This document shows positions 7,528 to 16,685 of a stretch of DNA of 64,000 nt, one piece after another. The notes under the pieces were generated by a model. It ran no database searches. It saw only the letters and a list, made by a program, of their open reading frames with translations, and was not told the DNA's origin. The DNA is from Streptomyces sp. NBC_00775 (GTDB lineage: Bacteria > Actinomycetota > Actinomycetes > Streptomycetales > Streptomycetaceae): the NCBI RefSeq assembly GCF_036347135.1, contig NZ_CP108938.1, positions 434,001 through 498,000 on the forward strand. The letters run 5' to 3'. The first letter of the stretch is position 1. Every line of letters starts with the position of its first letter. Position numbers and translations under genes: made by a program.

Positions 7528-9810
7528 GTGAGGACAGCGACACGGCCGAGCCGGACGAGGATCTGGGGCCGGATCCGGCACCGGATCTGGGACCGGTTCG
7601 CGGCCTCCGACCCCGGGCTGTTGCGGCTCATGGCGGGGCTGCGGACCGTCGGCGCCATCGCGCTCACGCTCGCGGTCCTCGCGCTGCTCAAGGCCGATGT
7701 GAGCCACATGGTGGCCGGCGCCATGGCGGCCATGGTCGCGACCTTCGCCATCAAGGAGAAGCAGCGGCGCAAACAGGCCCTCACGCTCGCGCTCGGTCTG
7801 CCCGTGGCACTTGTGGCCATGTCGCTGGGAGCGCTCTTGAACAGCAGGGTCGTCGCGGGCGACCTGTTCTTCATCGCCCTGATCTTCGCCGCTGTGTACA
7901 GCCGCCGCTTCGGTGATCGCGGTACGGCGCTGGGGCTCATCGGGTTTCAGATCTACTTCCTCTCCCTGTTCGTCGGAGCCAGTTTCTCCGCTCTGCCCGG
8001 GCTCTGCGGAACACTGGCCATCGCGTTCGCCTGCAGTGCGGTGGTGCGGTTCGGCCTGGTCGTCGAGACGCCCGAACGCGTCCTGCTGCGACTGCGCGAG
8101 GCCTTCCGGGCTCGTCTGGCCCAATTGGTGTCCGCCCAGATCGACCTGCTCGACGCCGGGCCCGACGATGTCGAGAAGGCCCTGGAGGACGTACGCCGGC
8201 ACACCGCGCGCCTCCACGAGAGCGCGCTGATGATCCAGGGGCGGCTGGAAGTGGGCACCAGCGACAGCGCCACCGCCTCGCTCGTCCAGCGCCGCGTGGC
8301 CGACGCCGAGATCGCCGCCGAGCGGCTCGACGTCCTCCTCCTCAGCGCGCGCAGCGCCGAACGCGCCCCCACGCTCACCCTGCACCTCCCGGACGCTCCC
8401 GTGCCGGCGCCGAGCAACCGGCTGCGGGCACACGACGACACCACCGCGACACTGCGCCGCGACCTCGACGCACTGCGCCTGCTGGTCGTCCGCCCGGTGG
8501 CGTTCGACCGCGGCACCGCGCTGGCCCATCTGCGCAACCGGCTGCTCGGCTACCGCGACGAGGAGAATCTGCCGCGCGCCTCGGCCGCCGTCCAGGACGT
8601 CTTCCGCGGCATCGGAGAGGCGGCACGCTCCGTCCTGGGCCTGCGGCTGGCCCTCGACGGCCCCCAGGACGAATCCGACGACACACCGTCGACGACCCGT
8701 TCGCGCGAGGAACTGGAGGCCGAGGACGTCGCCATCGCCGGGTCCGAGGAGAGCGAGCCGGACGAGGACCGCCCCAAGGGCCTGGAGCGTCCCACGACCC
8801 GTGCCGCTGTCCAGGTATCGGTGGGTTCGGCCCTGGCCATCGTCGGCGGGGAACTCCTCTCCAGCCAGCGCTGGTACTGGGCCGTGCTGACCTGCTGGGT
8901 CGTCTTCCTGAACACGGCGTCCACCGGGGAGATCCTCGTCAAGGGCTACCGCCGGCTGCTGGGCACCGTTCTCGGCGTCGTCGCCGGTGTCGTCCTGGCC
9001 GGCGTGGTCGGCAAGCACACCTGGACGGCCTTCGCCCTCGTGCTGCTGTTCATCTTCGCCATGTTCTTCACCGCGCCGCTGTCGTACGCCCTGATGTCCT
9101 TCTTCGTCACCGCGATGCTGGGGCTGCTGTACACGCTGCTCAACACCTACAGTCCCGCGGTGCTCGTCCTGCGGATCGAGGAGACCGCGCTCGGCGCCGC
9201 CTGCGGTGTGATCGCGGCCGTCCTGATCCTGCCGGTCAATACCGATCGCCGCACCGATGAACTCCTCGGCACGGTGCTGACCCGGCTCGGTGACGTCACC
9301 GGTGCCGCGGTGGAACAGCTGAGCGGCGGGCCCGCGCTCGATCTGCTGGACATGGCCCGGGATCTCGACAAGGCACTCGACGATCTACGGTCCTCCACGC
9401 AGCCGTTGACCCATCCGATCACCCCGCTGCGGGCCCGCCGGCAGACCGCTCGCTACGTCGTGGCCCTGCTGGAGACGTGCGCCTACCACGCGCGTTCACT
9501 GGCGGCGACGGCCGAACTCCTCCCCTACAGCAAGACCGTCGCCGCGGACCCGCGTCTCAAGGTCGCGGGACAGCGCATCGCCCACAACATCGACGTCCTG
9601 GTCGCCCGGGTCGAGGACGACGACACGGGCGGGGTGGCCGAGACCGGCGCGAGCCTCGCGTCCATGCTGGAGACGGACGGAGGGGGTGCCCCTCGGCACG
9701 ACCGCGTCACGCACCGGGTGCTGCGGCATCTGCAGCGCCTGGACGAGGGCGTGATCGGCCTGGCCCGCCCGCTGGGGGTGCCGGTCTCGACAGCCGGCAG
9801 AGCGAGCTAG
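7528..9810 (+). CDS. FUSC family inner-membrane protein (putative aromatic acid exporter)
   Basis: 760 residues in two membrane blocks: about residues 35-180 and about 425-575, each with five to six hydrophobic segments, separated and followed by long soluble helical regions. The second block (SSQRWYWAVLTCWVVFLNT, then GYRRLLGTVLGVVAGVVLAG) matches the fusaric-acid-resistance/AaeB-like FUSC domain. Relatives export fusaric acid and hydroxylated aromatic acids; substrate assignment is by family only. An acidic, Ser-rich linker (about 370-410) joins the halves. The start is uncertain; GTG 7528 is the most upstream plausible codon, and in-frame ATG 7630 lies at the first helix. Confidence 0.75.
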   Translation: MRTATRPSRTRIWGRIRHRIWDRFAASDPGLLRLMAGLRTVGAIALTLAVLALLKADVSHMVAGAMAAMVATFAIKEKQRRKQALTLALGLPVALVAMSLGALLNSRVVAGDLFFIALIFAAVYSRRFGDRGTALGLIGFQIYFLSLFVGASFSALPGLCGTLAIAFACSAVVRFGLVVETPERVLLRLREAFRARLAQLVSAQIDLLDAGPDDVEKALEDVRRHTARLHESALMIQGRLEVGTSDSATASLVQRRVADAEIAAERLDVLLLSARSAERAPTLTLHLPDAPVPAPSNRLRAHDDTTATLRRDLDALRLLVVRPVAFDRGTALAHLRNRLLGYRDEENLPRASAAVQDVFRGIGEAARSVLGLRLALDGPQDESDDTPSTTRSREELEAEDVAIAGSEESEPDEDRPKGLERPTTRAAVQVSVGSALAIVGGELLSSQRWYWAVLTCWVVFLNTASTGEILVKGYRRLLGTVLGVVAGVVLAGVVGKHTWTAFALVLLFIFAMFFTAPLSYALMSFFVTAMLGLLYTLLNTYSPAVLVLRIEETALGAACGVIAAVLILPVNTDRRTDELLGTVLTRLGDVTGAAVEQLSGGPALDLLDMARDLDKALDDLRSSTQPLTHPITPLRARRQTARYVVALLETCAYHARSLAATAELLPYSKTVAADPRLKVAGQRIAHNIDVLVARVEDDDTGGVAETGASLASMLETDGGGAPRHDRVTHRVLRHLQRLDEGVIGLARPLGVPVSTAGRAS

Positions 9811-9843
9811 CCGGCCGCCGCGAGCACGCTACGGGAGCACCCG

Positions 9844-10284
9844 TCAGCCCACGTTCCACAGGAACCGGTGCGTGTGGATCCCGAAGTACGGGAACGACTG
9901 CACCTGGCGGACCCCTTCGATCGGACGGACGACGTCGTTGACGAAGTCCAGCAGATCCCGCGGCCCCGGGCAGACCACCTCGGCGAACAGGTCGAAGCCG
10001 CCGGAGGTCAGTACCGAGTAGACCACCTCGGCCCGTTCGGCCAGGGCGTCGGCGACCGTTCGTGGGTCGCCGTCGACGGCGATGCCGAGCAGGGCCATCG
10101 ACTGTCCGCCCATGCCCATCGGGTCGGTGACTCCCACCACCTGCACGGCCTGGGAGTCGAGCAGTCGTTGCAGTCGCTGGCGGGCCGCCGACGCGGACAG
10201 GCCTACTTTGGGGCCGAGTTCGGCATACGCGATACGGCCGTCGATCTGCAGTTCGCGCAGAATGGCCCGGTCGATCTCGTCCAC
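9844..10284 (-). CDS. Lrp/AsnC family transcriptional regulator
   Basis: 146 residues. An N-terminal HTH (VDEIDRAILRELQIDGRIAY, then ELGPKVGLSASAARQRLQRL) is followed by a RAM/ACT-like effector domain with GGFDLFAEVVCPGPRDLLDF. Members bind amino acids and form octamers. The GTG at 10284 was chosen because GGAGAGG lies 6-8 nt upstream and the HTH starts at once; a longer frame runs upstream into the aminotransferase. It is the last gene of a minus-strand set (dipeptidase, aminotransferase, AsnC) and so probably senses an amino acid handled by that set. Confidence 0.85.
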   Translation of the reverse strand: MDEIDRAILRELQIDGRIAYAELGPKVGLSASAARQRLQRLLDSQAVQVVGVTDPMGMGGQSMALLGIAVDGDPRTVADALAERAEVVYSVLTSGGFDLFAEVVCPGPRDLLDFVNDVVRPIEGVRQVQSFPYFGIHTHRFLWNVG

Positions 10285-10328
10285 GCTGTTCCTCTCCCGC
10301 TCGTCGGCTCCAGGACCAACGGCGCTGT

Positions 10329-11678
10329 TCAGCCGACCAGTTCGGCCAGGGCCGCGGCGAAGACACCAGTGTGCGTGTCCACGTCCTGCTCCGTGGTGGC
10401 GGGGCACATGAGCGCCATGTTGTGGAACGGGGTCAGCAGAATGCCCCGGTTGGCGAGATAGAGGTGGAGGAAGTCCTCCAGCTCCGTGTCGGCGGCCCCG
10501 GCGGACTCGGTTCCGTTGCGCGGCGCGGGGTCGGTGAAGCGGTACTCGGTGCGGGCGCCGAGCCGGCTCACCGACCACGGGAGGGCCCAGGTGTCGATGC
10601 CGGCGCGCACCCCTGCCTCGAACCGTTCCGACAGCTTCGCCATCGAGTCGAAGGCCTCGTCGGTGAGGACGTGTTCCAGGGTCGCCCGCATCGCGGCGAC
10701 GGAGAGGGCGTTGCCGGCGAGGGTGCCGCCCACGCCGCCCATGTCGACCAGGTCCAGGTCGTCACGGTCCAGCAGCTGCTCGGCGAGTTCGGCCGAGAGC
10801 CCGTACGCGCCGGCCGGGATGCCTCCGCCGATCGCCTTGCCGATGGTGAGCAGGTCCGGCTCCAGGCCCCAGGCGGCGGTGCAGCCACCGGGTCCCGCGG
10901 AGAAGGTGTGCGTCTCGTCGTTGATGAGGAGGGTGCCGTACTGGCGCGTCAGTGCGCGCACGCCCTCCAGGTAGCCGGGCTCGGGCAGCACGATGCCGAT
11001 GTTGGTGAGCGCGGGCTCCATGAGTACGGCGGCCACGTCGCCGTGGGCGAGTTCGCGCTCCAACTGCGCCAGGTCGTTGAATTCGGCGACCCGGCTGGTG
11101 AGCGTGACGTCGCAGGGGGCGCCGACGTTGCCGGGGCGGGCGGTGCCGTGCCCGTCCGGGCCGACCACGATCAGCGACTCGTCGACGCTGCCGTGGTAGC
11201 TGTAGCTGTTCACCAGGATCTTCGGACGTCCGGTGACCGCCCGGGCCAGCCGGATGGACCAGCGGTTGGCGTCGGTCGCCGTCAGCGAGAAGCTCCAGCG
11301 CGCGAGGCCGAAGCGGCGGGTGAGCTCGGCACCGACCCATTCGGCGTCCTCGGTGGGCAGCATCGCGGTCGCGCCGCCGAGCTCCGCGAACCGGCTCTGC
11401 ACCGCGTCGGCCACCACGGCGGGCGAATGACCTGCCATCGCTCCGGTGTCGCCGAGGCAGAAGTCGATGTACTCGTGGCCGTCGATGTCGGTGACGCGGG
11501 CGCCGCGCGCGGTGTCCAGGTAGCGGGGGAACGCTCCCGCGGTCTTGTTCATCCACGTCATCGGTACCCGGCCGAAGAGGTGGTCGGCCCGCTGGTAGGC
11601 GGCCTGGGAGCGCGGGTTGCGGCGCTCGGCCTCGGCACTCTCGCGGGCCAGGAGTTGCTGGAGGCGGGTGCGGTCCAT
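10329..11678 (-). CDS. class III aminotransferase (glutamate-1-semialdehyde-aminomutase-like)
   Basis: 449 residues, fold-type I PLP enzyme. The PLP lysine is in TIGKAIGGGIPAGAYG; the cofactor Asp region appears as LLINDETHTFSAGPGG, and the substrate-entry segment DFCLGDTGAMAGHSP resembles glutamate-1-semialdehyde aminomutase relatives and not ornithine or acetylornithine aminotransferases. It therefore likely acts on a beta- or gamma-amino acid or an amino aldehyde. Neighbours (M19 dipeptidase, amidohydrolase, ornithine-cyclodeaminase-like gene) point to catabolism of an unusual peptide or amino acid. It is not the heme-pathway hemL: there are no porphyrin genes near, and it has its own AsnC regulator. 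A palindrome lies 91 bp upstream of its start. Confidence 0.8.
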   Translation of the reverse strand: MDRTRLQQLLARESAEAERRNPRSQAAYQRADHLFGRVPMTWMNKTAGAFPRYLDTARGARVTDIDGHEYIDFCLGDTGAMAGHSPAVVADAVQSRFAELGGATAMLPTEDAEWVGAELTRRFGLARWSFSLTATDANRWSIRLARAVTGRPKILVNSYSYHGSVDESLIVVGPDGHGTARPGNVGAPCDVTLTSRVAEFNDLAQLERELAHGDVAAVLMEPALTNIGIVLPEPGYLEGVRALTRQYGTLLINDETHTFSAGPGGCTAAWGLEPDLLTIGKAIGGGIPAGAYGLSAELAEQLLDRDDLDLVDMGGVGGTLAGNALSVAAMRATLEHVLTDEAFDSMAKLSERFEAGVRAGIDTWALPWSVSRLGARTEYRFTDPAPRNGTESAGAADTELEDFLHLYLANRGILLTPFHNMALMCPATTEQDVDTHTGVFAAALAELVG

Positions 11679-11768
11679 GTGAGGTGCCCTTCATCAGGTA
11701 ACCGAATGCAGCGATGCTACGAATGAAAGCGTCGCTGAAGCAAGGCCCAGCGATCGATTCAGCTGCAT

Positions 11769-11785
11769 CGACGATTGAATCGTCG
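11769..11785. promoter_or_regulatory. palindrome upstream of the aminotransferase gene
   Basis: CGACGATT-G-AATCGTCG is a perfect 8-bp inverted repeat 91-107 bp upstream of the aminotransferase start, in the gap after the dipeptidase gene. Partial copies (GATCGATTCAGC nearby) surround it. It may be an operator for the AsnC regulator two genes downstream; binding is inferred only from position. Confidence 0.4.
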
Positions 11786-11813
11786 GCGAGGAGGGGCCGT
11801 GATGGTCGCCGGG

Positions 11814-12893
11814 CTAGGAGGAACCCTCCGGCGCCCACACCCGGTCCGCGTAGTCCAGGAAGTTCCTGCCGAGGATCTTCTCGATGCGCTCGGAGCGGTA
11901 ACCCCGCCGTTCCAGGAGGCGGATCAGCTCCCGGAACTGGTCCACTCCGCGCAGGTCGAGCACGAAGGGGAGCGTGTCGCCGCGCTCCCCCGCCGCGCCG
12001 ACGCCGGCCTCGCGACGCAGGGCCACGTGCTCGGCTAGATGCGCCCGGTAGGCGTCGAGGTCGTCGATGGACGTGATGGTTCCGTCGGTGCCGATGCCGA
12101 CGTGGTCCTCTCCGCACACGTTCACCGCGTGGTCGATGTGCTCGACGACGTCCGCGGCACGGGCGTGACCGGAGAGGTTGAGGAAGGGCATGAAGTAGAT
12201 GCCCACGAAGCCGCCGCGCGAGGCCACCAGCCGGAGTTCCTCGTCGGTCTTGTTGCGCGGCAGGTCGGCCAGTGCCCGGCACCCCGTGTGGTTGATCGAC
12301 ACGGGACTGCGCGAGATCTTCGCGGCCTCCAGGCAGGTGCGTTCCCCGCTGTGGGAGAGGTCGACCATGAGGTGGTGGTCGCCCAGAGCCTCGACGACGC
12401 GCCGGCCGAAGTCGCTCAGCCCCCGGTTGGCGGCCGCCATCGAACCGTCGCCGATGTGGTTGGCCTGGTTGTAGGTGAGCTGGACGACACGGACACCCAG
12501 GTCGGCGAACGTGGCGATACGACCTGTGTCCTCGCCGACGGCCACGGCGTTCTGGAAGCCGTAGATGACACCGATCCGGCCCTCCTTCCTGGCCCGGTGG
12601 ACATCGGCGACCGTGCGGACCTTCGTGAGATCCGCCGGGTTGTCACGGATGATCGCGTCCCATACGGCGATCTCGTGCAGCGTGTGCTCGTACGGCGGCA
12701 GATCGCCCATGGTGTAGCCGAGCGTGATGTTGACGGCGGTGAGGCCGGAGGCGTGGGCGTCGGCCAGGGTCCGGGCGTCGACGGTGAGTTGCTCGCTGGA
12801 GGGGTTGAGCTGTGCGGCGGCCTCGGACGACCGCGGTGCGTTGGGATTGTCGAGCTGCCCGAGCGCGTTGATGATCATGGGGGTGGTGGTCAT
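11814..12893 (-). CDS. M19 family membrane dipeptidase-like metallohydrolase
   Basis: 359 residues, TIM-barrel binuclear-zinc peptidase M19 (renal dipeptidase family). Seen: RIGVIYGFQNAVAVGED, VRVVQLTYNQANHIGDG, the zinc-His segment HHLMVDLSHSGERT, SPVSINHTGCRAL, and ICGEDHVGIGTDGT-type sequence. Members cleave dipeptides, often with a D- or dehydro-residue at the C-terminus, and some act on lactams. There is no signal peptide, so it should be cytoplasmic. ATG 12893 overlaps the upstream gene's stop as ATGA, implying translational coupling to the amidohydrolase. A longer frame upstream of this ATG lies inside that gene and was discarded. Confidence 0.85.
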   Translation of the reverse strand: MTTTPMIINALGQLDNPNAPRSSEAAAQLNPSSEQLTVDARTLADAHASGLTAVNITLGYTMGDLPPYEHTLHEIAVWDAIIRDNPADLTKVRTVADVHRARKEGRIGVIYGFQNAVAVGEDTGRIATFADLGVRVVQLTYNQANHIGDGSMAAANRGLSDFGRRVVEALGDHHLMVDLSHSGERTCLEAAKISRSPVSINHTGCRALADLPRNKTDEELRLVASRGGFVGIYFMPFLNLSGHARAADVVEHIDHAVNVCGEDHVGIGTDGTITSIDDLDAYRAHLAEHVALRREAGVGAAGERGDTLPFVLDLRGVDQFRELIRLLERRGYRSERIEKILGRNFLDYADRVWAPEGSS

Positions 12894-14239
12894 CGGGTCT
12901 CCTCGTCGCGGCCGGTCTCTTCGGCGTGGCTGTCTCCGGGCACGAACTCGCCGCGTTCGAAGCGACGGCCACGCTTGACGGTCAGCGTGACACTGCGCAG
13001 ATGGCCGATGTCCCGCAGCGGATCGTCGTCCAGAACGACGAAGTTGGCGAGCTTGCCCGCTTCGACGCTTCCCATGACGTCCTCGGCACCGGCGCTCCGG
13101 GCGCCGATCAGCGTGGCCGAGCGCAGCACCCGCTCGGGCGGGATCCCACAGCGGCGTACGAGGAAGGCCAACTCCTCGTACAACGCGGGGAAGGGGTCCT
13201 TGGGATCGGTCTCGTAGTCCGTGCCCGTGGAGATGTCGACGCCGGCGCGGTACGCCTGGGCGGTGATCCGTGCGGCGAGTTCGGTGTTGGCGGCCGCGCG
13301 GGCCGCGTCCTGTGGACCGTCGCCGGCCAGGGCGTCGCTCGCCCACATGCCGGCGGTCGCGTCGAGGACGGTCCCGCGCTGTCGCATCAGGGCGAAGAGT
13401 TCCTCAAGACGGGGATCGTCGCCGGTGGCGAACCGCTGATGGTCGACCTGCGGTTTGTCCTCGTAGCTCGTCAGCTGTCCTTCGGCGCCCTCGAAGGCGA
13501 GCAGGGTGACGTGGGAAACGCTGTCGGCGCCGGCCATGACGACCTGTCGGGGTGTGGCGGGGAAGACGGTGGCGTGGGCCCAGACCGGGATGCCCTGCTG
13601 GTGTGCCTCCGCGGCGATCGCGGCGACGGCGGTGTGGTCGAGATCCGCGTAGACCTTGATCGCGCAGGCGTGCGTTCCGCGCGCCAGGGCCACGGCCAGT
13701 CGCAGGTCCGTGTCGTCCGTGATGGCCTGCATCCACGGCACGGCGCCCGGCGTCTCCCCCTGGGACACCTGGTGGGTGCGTGGGTCGTCGAAGAAGCCCG
13801 GTCCCGCCATCAGCGCGGCGTAGCGGATGTCCGGGCCGGGGATCTCGCCGACCAGCGTGGCCCGCGCGAGGTCGCCCACCTGCCGCAGGTCGTCGGCCAT
13901 GTCGCGGATCGCCGTGACACCGCTGTAGACGAGCCGGCGCAGCACCGCCTCAGCCGACGGCCGGTCCGGAGGGGTCGCGATGTGCTGATGTGAGTCGATC
14001 AGGCCGGGCATGACGAAACGTCCGTCGAGATCGAAGACCTGCGCGTCCGCGGGCAGATCCTCGGCGATCACGGCGTCGTCGGCGACCGCGCGGATCGTCG
14101 GGCCGTCGATCAGGATCGACGTCGAGGGCCGGGGCGGCCGGCCGGTGCCGTCGAACAGCGTGGCACCGCGGTACACCGCGACCGCCCCCTTCGGCGGGGG
14201 CGCGTGCGGGGTGGGTGCGCCCGATACCTCGTTCGTCAT
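12890..14239 (-). CDS. amidohydrolase family protein (imidazolonepropionase/prolidase-like)
   Basis: 449 residues of the metal-dependent amidohydrolase superfamily. GRFVMPGLIDSHQHIATPP holds the first metal ligands; later ligands fit AHATVFP and ADSVSHVT; the catalytic Asp fits STGTDYET; and the C-terminal SVEAGKLANFVVLDDDPL closes the composite beta-sandwich. Actinobacterial relatives hydrolyse cyclic amides or X-Pro-type dipeptides. ATG 14239 is preceded by GAGGTGAA at good spacing; the longer frame upstream consists of a short tandem repeat and was excluded. It is first in a three-enzyme minus-strand set and divergent from the IclR gene. Confidence 0.8.
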   Translation of the reverse strand: MTNEVSGAPTPHAPPPKGAVAVYRGATLFDGTGRPPRPSTSILIDGPTIRAVADDAVIAEDLPADAQVFDLDGRFVMPGLIDSHQHIATPPDRPSAEAVLRRLVYSGVTAIRDMADDLRQVGDLARATLVGEIPGPDIRYAALMAGPGFFDDPRTHQVSQGETPGAVPWMQAITDDTDLRLAVALARGTHACAIKVYADLDHTAVAAIAAEAHQQGIPVWAHATVFPATPRQVVMAGADSVSHVTLLAFEGAEGQLTSYEDKPQVDHQRFATGDDPRLEELFALMRQRGTVLDATAGMWASDALAGDGPQDAARAAANTELAARITAQAYRAGVDISTGTDYETDPKDPFPALYEELAFLVRRCGIPPERVLRSATLIGARSAGAEDVMGSVEAGKLANFVVLDDDPLRDIGHLRSVTLTVKRGRRFERGEFVPGDSHAEETGRDEETR

Positions 14240-14259
14240 CTTCACCTCAGTCTCTGCTC

Positions 14260-14324
14260 GTTGCGGTGCTTGCTGCAGTGCTTGTTGCGGTGCTCGCCAG
14301 AGCACTTGTTACGCTCTACGTAAC
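14260..14324. promoter_or_regulatory. divergent IclR intergenic region with tandem repeat and palindrome
   Basis: Three imperfect 12-bp direct repeats (GTTGCGGTGCTT, GCTGCAGTGCTT, GTTGCGGTGCTC) occupy 14260-14295. They are followed by GTTAC-GCTCTAC-GTAAC, an inverted repeat at 14308-14324, and a further GTTACCG half-site near 14350. These lie between the amidohydrolase start (14239) and the IclR start (14396) and are plausible IclR-binding elements controlling both directions. Confidence 0.45.
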
Positions 14325-14395
14325 AGATGTATCGCCTGTAGAAACATGCGTTACCGTACGCTCGCACCTCCCGACGCCACAAGGAGTGGTCGGAA

Positions 14396-15172
14396 TTGCC
14401 CGAAGCGCCTCGCACCGCGGTGGACAAGGCCCTTGACCTGGTCGAGGCAGTGGCCCGTGCGTCCCAGCCGCCGCGCCTCACCGACCTGGCCGAGGAGGTC
14501 GGCCTGCACCGTGCCACCGCCTACCGCGTGCTCCTCGACCTCGTACGCCGCGGCTGGGTGCTGCGGGCCGGCGACCGCTATCTGCCCGGCACCGCGGTGC
14601 TGCGGTTGTCGTCGTCCGCGGCCAGGAACTCCCTCACCGCGCTCGCCCGTCCGGTGCTCACCACCCTGTCCGAACGCACCGGCCTGATGGTCAACCTGCA
14701 GGTACCGGAGGCCGACAGGTCCCGGGTGATCGACGTCGTGCGGCCCGATCGCCTCGCCATGATCAGTCACCTGATGGGCGAGGCCCTGCCCGTCCACCGG
14801 TTCGCCGGCCCCCTCGCCCTGGTCGCCGCGCTCGACCCGTCCGCTCGCGCCCCCTATCTCCGCCCCGCGGAAGAGGCCGGATACGAGCTGACCGGGCCGG
14901 ACGGGCTGCTGGCCGACATCGAGCGCACCGAGCGGTCCGGATTCGCCGTCGAGTACGGCCGCAACGAGCAGCCCGTCGCCTCCCTCAGCCGCGCCGTCGT
15001 CCCCCAGCCGGGCGCACCCGTCTGTGCCCTGACCGTCGTGGGACTGAACGCGGAGTTCGACGCTTCCCGGCTTCCCCGGCTGCGACAGGACCTGCGGGAG
15101 GCGACCGACGAACTGCGGCGGATCCTCTCCGGCCCCGGCGCACCCACCACACCCTCGGACGGTCCGTCATGA
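14396..15172 (+). CDS. IclR family transcriptional regulator
   Basis: 258 residues. The N-terminal winged HTH (ALDLVEAVARASQPPRLTDL, then AEEVGLHRATAYRVLLDLVRR) is followed by the IclR effector domain with ALPVHRFAGPLALVAAL, SGFAVEYGRNEQPVASLS and GAPVCALTVVG. The TTG start at 14396 has AAGGAG nine bases upstream. It is divergent from the amidohydrolase set, and its stop overlaps the next ATG as ATGA, so it is co-translated with the cyclodeaminase-like gene. IclR proteins commonly govern catabolic genes in response to the pathway substrate; that is the likely role here. Confidence 0.85.
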   Translation: MPEAPRTAVDKALDLVEAVARASQPPRLTDLAEEVGLHRATAYRVLLDLVRRGWVLRAGDRYLPGTAVLRLSSSAARNSLTALARPVLTTLSERTGLMVNLQVPEADRSRVIDVVRPDRLAMISHLMGEALPVHRFAGPLALVAALDPSARAPYLRPAEEAGYELTGPDGLLADIERTERSGFAVEYGRNEQPVASLSRAVVPQPGAPVCALTVVGLNAEFDASRLPRLRQDLREATDELRRILSGPGAPTTPSDGPS

Positions 15173-16119
15173 ACGAGATCCGCTTCCTCGACGGCGCGCA
15201 GACGCGTGCCGCGCTCGACCCGCACCGCGTCATCGACGCCGTGGCGACGGCCCTCATCGCCATCAGCCGGGGTGAGGCCTCCGCGCCACCGCGGATCGCG
15301 GCCCGCGCCCCGGGTGGACTGCTGGGCGCCATGCCCGGTTACGTTCCCGGACTCGGGCTCGCGGCCAAACTCGTCTCCGTGTTCGCCGACCCCGCACGGC
15401 CCGGACGCAGCAGTCACCGCGGCATCGTCGCGCTCTTCGACGCCGAGAACGGCCGCCCGCTGGCCCTGATGGACGCCGAGCCCCTCACCGAGATCCGCAC
15501 CGCGGCCGCCGCCACCCTCAGCGCCCGCGTCCTGGCCCGGCCCCACCCCACCCGCGTCGCCGTCATCGGGACCGGCGCCCAAGCGCGTGCCCAGATCCGG
15601 CTGCTCGCGGCCATCGATCCCACGACCCCGGTCAGCGTCGGCGGCCGCGACCCGCAACGCGCCGAGAGCGCCGCCGCACTCCATCCCGCGGGCCGGGCCG
15701 CACCCGGTATCGAGGCGGCGGTGCGCGAGGCCGACACGGTCTTCTGCTGCACCGGAGCGGTCCAGCCCGTGATCCTCCGCGCCTGGCTCGCCCCCGGCGC
15801 ACACATCAGCTCGGTGGGGGGATCCCACGGGCCCGAACTGGACGCCGGCACCGTCCACGACGCCACACTCTTCGCCGAGTGGCCCGGCGCCGCCACAACC
15901 CAACCCCCGTCCGGCGCACACGAGTTGCAGGGCCTCCCTGCCCAACGGCCCGTCACACTCCTCGGCTCCGTCCTTTCCGGCCACCACCCCGGCCGCCGGA
16001 CCGACACCGAACTCACCCTCTTCAAATCCACCGGCCATGCCGCGCTGGACGTCGCCGCCGCACATGTCGCCCACACCGTCGCCGAAGCCGGCGACGTGGG
16101 CACGCGCATCGCGATGTGA
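15169..16119 (+). CDS. ornithine cyclodeaminase/mu-crystallin family protein
   Basis: 316 residues. The Rossmann NAD(P)-binding motif is VAVIGTGAQARAQIRLLA, the substrate lobe includes LAAKLVSVFADP and DAEPLTEIRTAAAATLSARV, and a C-terminal dinucleotide-domain signature reads HISSVGGSHGPELDAG. Family members include ornithine cyclodeaminase, alanine dehydrogenases, L-lysine cyclodeaminase and imine reductases (delta-1-pyrroline-2-carboxylate reductase); the sequence alone does not choose among them. Linked to a dipeptidase, an amidohydrolase and an aminotransferase, it may reduce a cyclic imine arising from amino acid or lactam breakdown. Coupled to the IclR gene by a 4-bp overlap. Confidence 0.8.
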   Translation: MNEIRFLDGAQTRAALDPHRVIDAVATALIAISRGEASAPPRIAARAPGGLLGAMPGYVPGLGLAAKLVSVFADPARPGRSSHRGIVALFDAENGRPLALMDAEPLTEIRTAAAATLSARVLARPHPTRVAVIGTGAQARAQIRLLAAIDPTTPVSVGGRDPQRAESAAALHPAGRAAPGIEAAVREADTVFCCTGAVQPVILRAWLAPGAHISSVGGSHGPELDAGTVHDATLFAEWPGAATTQPPSGAHELQGLPAQRPVTLLGSVLSGHHPGRRTDTELTLFKSTGHAALDVAAAHVAHTVAEAGDVGTRIAM

Positions 16120-16144
16120 CTCCCCCGGCGCCACGCTTCGGCAG

Positions 16145-16495
16145 TCACTCACCGCTCAGCGTCAGGGAAATGCGCTGCGCCGTGCTCGATGTCGACGTGA
16201 ACTCCTGGCAGTTGACCACGGCCCGCATGGCCAGTGTCGCCGCCCTGATGAGGTCCAGTCGGGGCGACCGGTCCGTGCCGACGACGAGGCGGGCCTCCAT
16301 CCAGGTCGTGGTCGTGCCGACGTCGGTGTGTTCCGTGCGCTGCCCGGTGAACCAACGTGTCGACGCTCCGGCTTGCGGCGAGCCGTCGTCCCCGCAGCCG
16401 GTCAACGTGGCGGACATGAGCCCCAGGCAGACCGCTGCGATCAGGCGGGCCCGGGTGAATCCGGGCAGCACTCCCCCACCTGTCATGACGGACAT
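16145..16495 (-). CDS. small lipoprotein of unknown function
   Basis: 116 residues. The N-terminal basic stretch, hydrophobic core and lipobox LTGC (Cys at about residue 34) predict a membrane-anchored lipoprotein; the mature part is about 80 residues with WMEARLVVGTDRSPRLDLIR and one further Cys. I recognise no family. ATG 16495 has GGGAGGGG upstream. It is divergent from the two-component system starting at 16686, so it may be a target or an accessory sensor; no experimental link is implied. Confidence 0.65.
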   Translation of the reverse strand: MSVMTGGGVLPGFTRARLIAAVCLGLMSATLTGCGDDGSPQAGASTRWFTGQRTEHTDVGTTTTWMEARLVVGTDRSPRLDLIRAATLAMRAVVNCQEFTSTSSTAQRISLTLSGE

Positions 16496-16685
16496 GACAT
16501 CCCCTCCCCCACACCTGATGGCTCCCCCACGAGCCCTCAGGACAGGGGACGTTACGCTTCGCGGTCGATCCATTACGCCGCACAAATCCTTCGTTACCGT
16601 TTCGTGCCTGCGGACGGCGAGCTGATGCACCATGGGCGGCGAACAGGAGCGCGACAGCCTGTTCGACCGAGCTGGGGGTGTGGCA

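Noticed and set aside
10329..11678. Naming the aminotransferase hemL
   Set aside because: The context is catabolic with its own AsnC regulator and no tetrapyrrole genes; only family-level similarity is supported.
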